DNA of 64,000 nt from Salinibacter sp. 10B (lineage in GTDB: Bacteria > Bacteroidota > Rhodothermia > Rhodothermales > Salinibacteraceae), in contig NZ_MQWC01000004.1 of assembly GCF_002954405.1 (NCBI RefSeq), positions 2,685,909 to 2,749,908 on the forward strand. Direction: 5' to 3'. The position numbers and the translations under genes are program-made. This document shows positions 9,201 to 15,991 of the stretch, one piece after another (position 1 is the first letter of the stretch; each line of letters begins with the position of its first letter). The notes under the pieces are model-generated. The model did not search any database and was not told the origin of the DNA. It was given only the letters and a program-made list of their open reading frames with translations.

Positions 9201-10022
9201 CTGAAACTTGTAGACACTGAGACAGGTGATCAATTCGACCTTCAGAACCAGTCGACGTCGCAGTATACGTTCTCTCTCCCCTCGGAAATGACGGATAGTG
9301 AGTGTGAGGAGCTGAGTACAAGTTCGAAGTCCGCCACTGAATCGGCTCGCGCCCCTTCGGGGCCGACAGTCCTCAATGTTGCTTCTTCGAAGGAGGGGGC
9401 CAAGAGCTCAGTCGACGCTCGATTCGAGCTTCACGTAGATCCGAACGGGGCTCTCCCGGTCGAGATGACGAACTTCACGGGTGAGACCGATAACCAACAG
9501 GTGGTTCTCTCCTGGACCACGGCCAGCGAACAGAACAATGCCGGCTTTCAAATTCAGCACAAACGAGACGAGAGCGGCGCCTCCTTTACGGACCTTACCT
9601 TCATCGAGGGCGCCGGGACGACCCAGGAGACGACCGAGTATCAATTCCGCACTGAGAACGAGCTAGATCCCGGGTCCCACACATTCCGTCTCAAGCAGGT
9701 TGACACGGACGGAGCGACCTCCTTCACCGATCCGATTACGGTAGATGTTGGGCTCTCGGGAGCATACCGATTGTCATCGTACCCGAATCCGGTACGCCGA
9801 CAGGCCACCGTCGAGTTTGCGCTAAAGCAAAAAGGCCCGGTCACAGTCGCGATGTATAACACTCTCGGTCAGCGTGTCAAGACGCTCTACGACGGGCGCG
9901 TGAAGGCCGAAACGACGAAACGGCTGCAGGTGGAAGCTGAAGACCTCTCCAGCGGTCTTTACTTTCTCCGGATGGAGGGATCAGGCGTCTCGGCGACCAA
10001 GCGGGTGATGGTCGTCCGCTAG
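6225..10022 (+). CDS. Very large secreted protein with T9SS type A sorting domain
   Basis: A 1265-residue exported protein. The hydrophobic signal core is at about residues 20-38 (FFIIFISLVAFLIP), and a GTG codon at 6273 is an alternative start. The body is Asp/Asn/Ser/Thr-rich and repetitive, with recurring units of the type VTGDINNNGSFSAGN that suggest a beta-solenoid. A fibronectin-like region (about 1075-1180, with VVLSWTTASEQNNAGFQIQ) precedes a typical T9SS type A domain (YPNPVRRQATVEF ... LGQRVKTLYDG ... GLYFLRM, ending in basic residues), so it should cross the outer membrane by T9SS and be anchored or released. Its 5' part and upstream gap look AT-richer than neighbouring genes. Its last 200 residues resemble those of the next gene. 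Possible adhesin or matrix protein; ligand unknown. Confidence 0.88.
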   Translation: MTGLIPIRSNLSVVSGVKKTFFIIFISLVAFLIPEDSYGQCYAVSGGLWEDSATWADNSGGSGGTCSQSEGYPSTTSEDAVIEGVIVDVDVDASDTLKVGSITVDGGIIQPEQKLSLTSRVLYSDGTLTVNDPGSTSEFTSQNSDALLDVVITGDLKNNRTVNVGNGIINAQGAFSENNGPNGSITLSNGGVLDFDGTFNNNSGASLDIGTGELKLADAFDNSGSFTASASGDQVGLVRFDGGGAPQGLSGDFSGGKSLQSVVVSGSAFVDPADDLTSANSKPVVLADSFIVTDGATWGNDPESADMQYEGFNFSINGTGQFYSNKVSYNNTNSDSGNPVFASGEVFSRVVITGSGTYVRVNEVFTVNDKLTVSSGDQLDLESPGTLTINDDFENNGDFTPGSNNVAFRGQTDTGGGDPSSTSCSGIETDDGDCEQDLIGSGDFSFGPVDIDNNDTRVVLSQADEVANTPVISTLTIDPGNDNSNVQFVLNDSDLDVTGDINNNGSFSAGNKLVSFVGGTTQTLSSPDGFDFGRVRLSNGSDPALELSSSTFSVDSLDIENGRFLVNSGDVLRVRQELRLAGGNSNRVSVDVTNDGRAVLTNTGILEYYDSNDDNTLDGRVRGTLVKRRDFTQGNQWYYTASAVGTSSSTDTVEELWELGQSTNDLWTQGFTGSDAPNASSDNSNVLYYDESADGPADENDNGWTSVGSASDALVPGKGYGIYAYSDENYDGTLEGFPKTIDTDVEPRDQISFDYSADGPGFSVTDNETNDGSVDQAEGWNLLSNPYLTTVDWDDFTRTNLDDVVYVWDPQNDTYATWSTSMQSGTGTGSVLEKGLIAPTQSFFVKANVLDASSVNLEIQDVTTVQADTSTVFLKSKSTEEKPPLVAFDLELESLVRGTSVGFIENTTFGKDPRGDGYKFGLPGKSEPGLALYSVLDNGDALTIQSLPRNLSEEAVVPMDALATGCRADDTAFGGDATISWPKLRNIPADWNLKLVDTETGDQFDLQNQSTSQYTFSLPSEMTDSECEELSTSSKSATESARAPSGPTVLNVASSKEGAKSSVDARFELHVDPNGALPVEMTNFTGETDNQQVVLSWTTASEQNNAGFQIQHKRDESGASFTDLTFIEGAGTTQETTEYQFRTENELDPGSHTFRLKQVDTDGATSFTDPITVDVGLSGAYRLSSYPNPVRRQATVEFALKQKGPVTVAMYNTLGQRVKTLYDGRVKAETTKRLQVEAEDLSSGLYFLRMEGSGVSATKRVMVVR

Positions 10023-10405
10023 TTTCACTCCCTGGGAAACTCCAACGCCCGCCTCCTTTTTGGGGGCGGGCGTTTCTTTTTTTGATAAGATGTTGTGTTG
10101 CTGGATGTAACGTTCCGGAGGAAGCGACGCGTCGAATGGAGCTTGGTTCTTCAACACACCGATCAGGTGCTTAAACTCCAGCCCCATCGCTTACGCTCCC
10201 TTTAACATTACAAACTGAAATGGTCCTTTTATTTGGTTGTTAAACCTGTGTGAATAAGTTGAGGGAAGGCGCAGTCTGTTTCATATTCTGTTTTACTAAT
10301 TTACAGATTGTTGGGTAAAAGAAACCCGAATATTGCTCCCTTTGATTTCCTCTCTACGACTCTTCTCATTGCACGTCCTTTTTTGTTTTGAGCCCTCTCG
10401 ACACG
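10023..10405. other. Intergenic gap between the two T9SS genes
   Basis: The gap holds the terminator of the upstream gene (separate entry) and an AT-rich leader for the downstream gene, including TTTATTTG at about 10228, one mismatch from the Bacteroidota -7 element TAnnTTTG. On the minus strand an ATG at 10187 preceded by AAGGGAG opens a reading frame of 68 codons that runs back into the upstream gene. I see no family in it. Confidence 0.4.
10044..10083 (+). terminator. Rho-independent terminator after the first T9SS gene
   Basis: A 10-bp perfect stem AACGCCCGCC / GGCGGGCGTT (10044-10053 with 10065-10074), an 11-nt loop, then a T-rich run to 10083, starting 22 bp after the stop codon. Confidence 0.9.
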
Positions 10406-13400
10406 ATGTATTCTCGTCTCTCATTTTTTGCCCTCGCTTTCGCCGTTGTGTTGGCGTTGCCCAATACATCTCTTGCTCAACCTGACATCTACGTAGATGC
10501 GGACGCAACTGTAAGCGGATGTGGGTCGGCATCTTCTATTTCCGACCTTGACGGGTCGTCCTGGGACTGTGCCTACCCGGCTCTACAGGACGCCTTCGAT
10601 GAGGTGAATAATAGTTCCTTCTCAACGTCGTTCGAGATTTGGGTCGCCGGGGGCACGTATTACCCGGATGTAGACAACGTAGACAACAATGGGGACGCAA
10701 GTACCGAGCACAGTGCCGAAAGTCGGAGCGAGTCCTTCACCCTCATCCGGGACGACGTTGCCTTTTACGGCGGGTTCGACGGTACGGACGGCTCGGGTGG
10801 AGGCACGCAAGAGAGTAACCGAAGTGATCGTGATCCGGAGGCCTATCCCGTGACGCTCTCCGGGGACGTGGATGAGGACAATAGTTCCGCGGGAAATGCC
10901 TACCATGTGGTTTACCTCGATGGTCGCACCGGGACCGGTACGACCCTCACGAGTACCACCGTGATTGACGGTCTGACGGTAACTGGGGGCAACGCAAACG
11001 GTTCGTCTCCGAACAACCGAGGGGGGGGACTCTACTGCGACGGCTCCGACGATGGAACAGGAGGGGGTGACGAGTGCAGTCCGGTTCTCCAGCGTCTAAC
11101 GTTTGAAAATAATAGAACTGGGAATACAGGATTCGGTGGAGCGATCTACGTCGACGCCGAAGGGGGAATGGCGAGCCCGACGATTCGCGCCTCGAGCTTT
11201 CTGCAAAATACGAGTCAGGACGGGGGGGCTATTTTCAACAACGGGGATCCCGGAACGGCAAATGGGGAAATCGTTAACGCTACTTTTTTCGGGAATGGAG
11301 CTGGCAATGGAGGCGCCATTTTCAATGACGCCGATAATGGTACAGCGAGCCTCTCGATTATAAACGCTACCTTCGCTGGAAATACCGCATCAGGTAGCGT
11401 GAGTGGAGGAAAAGGAGGTTCTGCGATTATTACTCGCGGTGCCGATCTTGAGCTTCGAAACTCGATCGTCTGGGACCATACGAGCTATTCGGTTTACGAA
11501 GGAGGCTCCGGTCAACCGATCATTGCTCACTCGCTCGTAGAAGGAGGTCAGGGCGCTGTCTCAAATGGAGGCGTAGGCGGTTCCATCGATTACCATTCTA
11601 GCAATCTCGACGCTAATCCCCGATACCTCGGTTCAAACAGGGGAGCCGGTTCAGACGGAAGCTGGGGAACTTCCGACGATAACCTCCAGCGCAACTGGGC
11701 CTCTGCAGCCATTGATAATGGAGACGTCAGTGTGGTCCCCACCGACGTAACGGACATCGACGGAGATGGAAATACCTCCGAACTGGTCCCCGATCAGGAT
11801 CTCACTGATCGGAATCAGGGAAAAACCGTCGACATCGGGGCCTACGAGCGTGGCGGGGTTGCACCGACCGGCGGCGTCGCACACGTCGACCAGGGTGCGA
11901 GTGGGGACATGGATGGAACCGACTGGACCAATGCGTACACCGACCTCCAGGCCGGCCTGCGGGCCAACGAGAACGCACAGGCGTCCGCCACTCCGGGCGA
12001 CGTGACGGAGGTACAGGTGGCCACCGGCACCTACACGCCGTCCCGCCGTCGGGATGCGACCGACGTGCGGAGTCGGACCTTTTACATTGACGGAGACAAC
12101 GTGGAGGTCTATGCCGGTTATCCTTCTGGGGGCGGCACGCGAGATCCGGAGGCGAATCCGGTCGTCCTTTCCGGAGATCTAGATGGCGATGACGACCCGT
12201 ATGCCCCGCAGTCCGACACTGATGGGGACGGGACCACCCCCAGTCAGACGGACCATCTAAAGAACGCGAACGCGTACAGCGTACTCTTTCTTGATGCTGT
12301 TTCTACCGACATCACCGGATCCACGATTTTGAATGGGTTGACGGTCACCGGAGGTCTGGCGAACGGAGGAGGCACTCCCGCCGATCGGGGCGGTGGACTG
12401 TTCTGTCGGGCCGGGAGCGGACGGACTTGCAGCCCCACCCTTTCTGGGGTCAGCTTCTACGGGAATCATGCTGCCACGGCCGGTGGTGCCATCTATAATG
12501 GTGCGGAAGGGACGGCCAACTTCTCGGCAGAGAGTGTTGTTTTTCGAGGGAATGCCACCGGTGGGAATGGCGGTGCCATCGCGAACGACGCACAGAACGG
12601 AACGGGCACGGTCAGCCCCTCGCTGACAAATGCGACGGTCATCGCGAATGCTGCTCTTGGGGATGGGGGCGGCATCTGGAACCACGCCGCGTCGTCCGGA
12701 GAAACCGCAAGTCCTTCGATCACGAATGTCTCGTTCACCGGCAACACTGCTGGCGGGAGCGGGGGCACTCTGTACGGTGAGTCGACCGATGGCACCGTTA
12801 GCCCGACCGTCGCAAACTCCATTCTGTGGGGAAACGGGATCGAGGTTGCGGGGTCCTATTCGACACTCACGATTGACCACTCCATCGTAGAAGGAGGATG
12901 TCCTAGTCAAGCTAATTGCACCGGAAATCTCCTCGACCAAAATCCGCAGTTTGCAAATCCAGATGGCTCCGATAATGTGCTGGGGACAGCGGATGATGAT
13001 CTCCGCCTGCAGGGACCGGGCTCATCCGGAGGGGCGTCCCCCGCTATTGATGCTGGGAATAACGACGAGATTGCAGTCTCTCAAGATCTTGGAGGCAATC
13101 CCCGACCTCAAGATGTTCCATCGGTGACGGATACAGGGAGTCCCGCTGGAGATGCGCCGTACGTCGATATGGGGGCTTTTGAGTCGAATGGAGATGCCCT
13201 CCCCGTCGAATTCACCAATGTGAGCGGCCAGGTGGAAGAGCAGGACGCCGTGATCAAGTGGTCCACCGCCAGCGAGACCAACAATGCTGGCTTTGAGGTG
13301 CAGCGCCGCGTCTCTGATGCAAGTACTCCTGGAGCGCGGAAGACGGACGGCTCCTTCACCAGCCTTGACGGTGCGTTCGTCGAGGGCGCGGGCACGACCA

Positions 13401-13795
13401 ATGAGCCGCAGTCCTACTCCTATCGCGTTGAGGACCTTGACGCGGGGACGCACACGTTCCGCCTCAAGCAGGTCGACACCGACGGTTCGGCCTCGTACAG
13501 CGATCCGATTGAGGTCGACGTGGGGCTCGATGGCCCGTACAGCTTTGCGGCGTACCCGAACCCGGTGCGGCAGCAGGCGACGGTCGAGTTCGCTATGAAG
13601 GAGAAGGCGGACGTCACCATCGCGCTCTACAATACGCTCGGCCAGCGGGTGCAGACGCTCTACCGCGGCTCGACGCCCGCGGAGCAGACGCGCCGCGTCT
13701 CGGTGGATGCGGCCACGCTCTCCAGTGGTGTTTACTTCGTCCGGATGCGGGGCGGTGGCGTGACCGCCACGAAGCGAATTACCGTGGTCCGGTAG
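10406..13795 (+). CDS. Secreted double beta-helix protein with T9SS type A sorting domain
   Basis: An 1129-residue protein. The ATG at 10406 is preferred over the upstream TTG because it directly begins a good signal peptide (FFALAFAVVLALPNTSLA). The mature part contains two homologous right-handed beta-helix modules, about residues 20-480 and 490-930. Each opens with a YVDADA/HVDQGA-type strand, a SW-x-C/N-AY-x-x-LQ segment and a DPEA-P-V-LSGD loop, then carries Pmp-like GGAI(F/Y)N rungs (GGAIFN, GGGLYC, GGAIYN). A fibronectin-like region (LPVEFTNVSGQ ... NNAGFEVQ) and a T9SS type A C-terminal domain follow (YPNPVRQQATVEF ... GVYFVRM). Beta-helix proteins of this layout are adhesins or polysaccharide-acting; no catalytic residues could be assigned. 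Confidence 0.9.
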   Translation: MYSRLSFFALAFAVVLALPNTSLAQPDIYVDADATVSGCGSASSISDLDGSSWDCAYPALQDAFDEVNNSSFSTSFEIWVAGGTYYPDVDNVDNNGDASTEHSAESRSESFTLIRDDVAFYGGFDGTDGSGGGTQESNRSDRDPEAYPVTLSGDVDEDNSSAGNAYHVVYLDGRTGTGTTLTSTTVIDGLTVTGGNANGSSPNNRGGGLYCDGSDDGTGGGDECSPVLQRLTFENNRTGNTGFGGAIYVDAEGGMASPTIRASSFLQNTSQDGGAIFNNGDPGTANGEIVNATFFGNGAGNGGAIFNDADNGTASLSIINATFAGNTASGSVSGGKGGSAIITRGADLELRNSIVWDHTSYSVYEGGSGQPIIAHSLVEGGQGAVSNGGVGGSIDYHSSNLDANPRYLGSNRGAGSDGSWGTSDDNLQRNWASAAIDNGDVSVVPTDVTDIDGDGNTSELVPDQDLTDRNQGKTVDIGAYERGGVAPTGGVAHVDQGASGDMDGTDWTNAYTDLQAGLRANENAQASATPGDVTEVQVATGTYTPSRRRDATDVRSRTFYIDGDNVEVYAGYPSGGGTRDPEANPVVLSGDLDGDDDPYAPQSDTDGDGTTPSQTDHLKNANAYSVLFLDAVSTDITGSTILNGLTVTGGLANGGGTPADRGGGLFCRAGSGRTCSPTLSGVSFYGNHAATAGGAIYNGAEGTANFSAESVVFRGNATGGNGGAIANDAQNGTGTVSPSLTNATVIANAALGDGGGIWNHAASSGETASPSITNVSFTGNTAGGSGGTLYGESTDGTVSPTVANSILWGNGIEVAGSYSTLTIDHSIVEGGCPSQANCTGNLLDQNPQFANPDGSDNVLGTADDDLRLQGPGSSGGASPAIDAGNNDEIAVSQDLGGNPRPQDVPSVTDTGSPAGDAPYVDMGAFESNGDALPVEFTNVSGQVEEQDAVIKWSTASETNNAGFEVQRRVSDASTPGARKTDGSFTSLDGAFVEGAGTTNEPQSYSYRVEDLDAGTHTFRLKQVDTDGSASYSDPIEVDVGLDGPYSFAAYPNPVRQQATVEFAMKEKADVTIALYNTLGQRVQTLYRGSTPAEQTRRVSVDAATLSSGVYFVRMRGGGVTATKRITVVR

Positions 13796-13816
13796 GTCCA
13801 CATTCCTCCCTACATG

Positions 13817-13854
13817 CCGGCGTCCTCGGGTACTCCGGGGACGCCGGTTTTTTA
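13817..13854 (+). terminator. Rho-independent terminator after the second T9SS gene
   Basis: A 13-bp stem with one G-T wobble, CCGGCGTCCTCGG against CCGGGGACGCCGG, a 5-nt loop and a run of Ts, 21 bp after the stop codon. Confidence 0.9.
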
Positions 13855-14007
13855 TTTGTGACGGATCGTTTCTACCTGTGGGGTGGAGGATCTACATCGT
13901 CGACTGGCGGCCGAATGGGGATGCGTCCTGCTTTTTCGGTCTGGCGTCATCCTTGCAACTTAGGGACAACGACGATTCATTTTCATCCAAGACTACGTCT
14001 ACAGTCC

Positions 14008-14550
14008 ATGCGGTATGTCTTTTCCCTGCTCCTTCTCGGGGCGCTGTTTGGGACCGGTTCCAGCGTTGCTCAGGTGAAATCCGAGGTCAGCGAGGTGACG
14101 GGCGTGAAGCGAATTGAGAGCAAGAGTATGCGCTCGCTTCACTCCGAGACCTATGCAGGCACCCACGCGTCCTTCCGGGCCGAATACATGAACGATCCCG
14201 ATGAGGGGCCCGCCTGGATCCTTTCCTTCTATGGATTCGCGAAGGAGAAAACGCAGGTCAGTCAGACGAATCAATTCCGCGTGACGGCCGATGGGCAGCA
14301 GTTTGAACCCAGACGTCTCGAATCGAAAACGCGTACGGTCAACAACTCACTCCTCGAGGTGAAGCGGGCCTTCTTTTCCCGCTCGGCCTTCCAGATGATC
14401 GCGGAGGCGCAGAAGGTGACCATCTCGGTGGGGAGCGCACAATTTATGGCCATCCGGCCGCGGCGCAGTGACATGCGGCAGATTCTGGATCGGGTGCCGG
14501 AACAAGACGGGCCTCAAACGGCGAGTAACGACTCCTCCGGCAGCCGGTAG
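14008..14550 (+). CDS. Small exported protein of unknown function (paralogue A)
   Basis: A 180-residue protein starting at the ATG that begins a signal peptide (YVFSLLLLGALFGTGSSVAQ). Longer in-frame starts upstream lack signal-like character. The mature part has conserved blocks shared with the next gene: SEVTGVKRIESKSMRSL, ASFRAEY, ILSFYGFA, a basic SKTRTVNNSLLEVKRA block and a Ser/Asp-rich tail. I recognise no known family. It is probably periplasmic or outer-membrane associated, beta-rich by eye. A terminator follows. Confidence 0.75.
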   Translation: MRYVFSLLLLGALFGTGSSVAQVKSEVSEVTGVKRIESKSMRSLHSETYAGTHASFRAEYMNDPDEGPAWILSFYGFAKEKTQVSQTNQFRVTADGQQFEPRRLESKTRTVNNSLLEVKRAFFSRSAFQMIAEAQKVTISVGSAQFMAIRPRRSDMRQILDRVPEQDGPQTASNDSSGSR

Positions 14551-14624
14551 GCCGTCCTCAATCTGAGACGGGGACATCTCCCGTAGTGTCGATCCGTTTC
14601 GAGTAGATCGGTGGTCCCCGAACG

Positions 14625-14662
14625 AAAGGCGTCCTCACTGGTGTGAGGGGGCCTTTTCTTTT
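14625..14662 (+). terminator. Rho-independent terminator between the two paralogues
   Basis: An imperfect stem AAAGGCGTCCTCAC / GTGAGGGGGCCTTTT with a TGGT loop, then CTTTT. It separates the two paralogous genes into independent units. Confidence 0.8.
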
Positions 14663-14814
14663 GACGCACGTAACGTTATTATTGTGAAGGCGATTTCATG
14701 AAGTCGTTGCGGATCACAGACGACCGCCGCGCCTTAGCTGTTAATCCCGTGTCAAATTCACTTCTGGAGCACGACGTCCGGATTCATTGGAAGCCCCACG
14801 ACTCCCATACCGCC

Positions 14815-15354
14815 ATGCGTTTCTTTCTCGTTTTTGTGCTCGCGCTCGCTCTGCTCGCCCCGTCGACGGGATGGGCGCAAATCAAGAAAGAGACCAGTGA
14901 AGTGACGGGGACAATGCGCCTCGTTAGTACGGAAATGCGCTCTCTCGTCACCGATTCGTACCCGGGACATGCCAGTTTCCGGGCAGCGTACGAAGCAAGC
15001 AACACGGACACCACGTGGACCCTCTCGTTTTACGGCTTTGCGGAGGCGGCTACGGATATGAGTGCAGCAACGCAAGTGCGGGTACAAGCCGACGGGCGGC
15101 CCGTGTCCACGCAGGACGTGCGTTCGAATACACGGTCGATGGATGACTCCATTCTCGAAATCAAACACGCGACGTTCACGCGCTCGAATTTCCAGCGCCT
15201 CGCCACGGCGGACCGGGTCGCGGCGACCATCGGATCCCATCAATTTGAGCTCACGAAGCCTCTTCGTAAAGATCTGCGTCTGATCCTTGAACGGCTTCCC
15301 AATCGAAAAGGGCCGTCGACGGCCAGCACGGAGGACTCGGAATCGAACCGGTAG
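14815..15354 (+). CDS. Small exported protein of unknown function (paralogue B)
   Basis: A 179-residue paralogue of the preceding gene, with its own signal peptide (FFLVFVLALALLAPSTGWAQ) and the same order of blocks: KKETSEVTGTMRL, STEMRSL, ASFRAAY, LSFYGFAEA, SNTRSMDDSILEIKHA and a C-terminal LRLILERLPN segment. The ATG at 14815 is chosen because it starts the signal peptide. The 265-bp gap with a terminator suggests separate expression of the pair. Function unknown. Confidence 0.75.
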   Translation: MRFFLVFVLALALLAPSTGWAQIKKETSEVTGTMRLVSTEMRSLVTDSYPGHASFRAAYEASNTDTTWTLSFYGFAEAATDMSAATQVRVQADGRPVSTQDVRSNTRSMDDSILEIKHATFTRSNFQRLATADRVAATIGSHQFELTKPLRKDLRLILERLPNRKGPSTASTEDSESNR

Positions 15355-15700
15355 GAAAGGAGGAGGCATCTACCGGGGGCGAGGACGATTGGGAACGTAC
15401 TCATACCAGCAACCACGGATCGTTGTGCATTTCATCGGTCTGCAGAGAGCGGGGGCCGTCGCGAGGCGCCTCGCGGCGAGACTTTCCGAAGACCCTCGTA
15501 GTGAAGTGCACAGTCATCCTTAGCAATAGGCCTCGGCACTGCATCGAGAGCTGATTTCTCTTCTCCTGCCCTCGCTGCGTCTCTACGCTTCTGCTCTGGA
15601 GCGGTCCCCAGTCTGCTTTTCTCTCAGATTGAGGAGTCTGTGCGCGATGGGCTGGTTTCTCTTGAGCACGCCGTTTTGATAAAGGCGTCCGAATCTATAA

Positions 15701-15859
15701 CAATAACAGAGGCTTTGGGGGAGAAGGGAGGTAAAACGCCCTCAGAAGTTATCCACAGGGTGTGCACATTCTATGCGGAATTGGCACAATAACAGACATT
15801 TGTTTTTGGGCGATTCGGGCCGAACTGGGGCGTCGAGCGGGTTTTTGTTTCTGTTATTG
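15701..15859. repeat. Three copies of the 10-mer CAATAACAGA
   Basis: Plus-strand copies at 15701-15710 and 15787-15796 (the last base of the second copy continues into CATT), and a reverse-complement copy TCTGTTATTG at 15850-15859. Copies two and three face each other across 53 bp. They are interleaved with the DnaA boxes, giving an iteron-like arrangement. Confidence 0.55.
15749..15757 (+). promoter_or_regulatory. DnaA box (TTATCCACA), copy 1
   Basis: An exact match to the strong DnaA-box consensus TTATCCACA in non-coding DNA, followed four bases later by the palindrome TGTGCACA. Confidence 0.6.
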
Positions 15860-15895
15860 GGCGCAAGTAGACGGAGATCGGTCTCTTCCCGAAAG

Positions 15896-15904
15896 TTATC
15901 CACA
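15896..15904 (+). promoter_or_regulatory. DnaA box (TTATCCACA), copy 2
   Basis: A second exact consensus box in the same orientation as copy 1, 147 bp downstream, about 90 bp from the end of the helicase gene. Confidence 0.6.
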
Positions 15905-15991
15905 ATTTCCACGGCCTTCCTCCCGGATACGGAGGGTAATTGAATCAGCTGGTACTCACCTCCACCCATGCGATCTCCAGGGAAAGTAGTT

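Larger units (their letters stand above)
15355..15991. other. 637-bp non-coding region with DnaA boxes and repeats
   Basis: No convincing gene. The region lies between convergent genes (plus-strand paralogue B and the minus-strand helicase). Within 15701-15904 it holds two perfect TTATCCACA boxes, three copies of the 10-mer CAATAACAGA and the palindrome TGTGCACA (15761-15768), in a locally AT-richer setting. Separate entries give the sites. Confidence 0.6.

Noticed and set aside
9981-10187. Minus-strand frame of 68 codons starting MGLEFKHLIGVLKNQA with AAGGGAG upstream
   Set aside because: The start looks good, but it runs through the terminator into the T9SS gene and resembles no family I know; it may be a gene fragment, but I cannot support it.
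15700-15910. Chromosomal replication origin
   Set aside because: Only two DnaA boxes, no neighbouring origin-associated genes and convergent flanking genes; kept as a finding rather than annotated as oriC.
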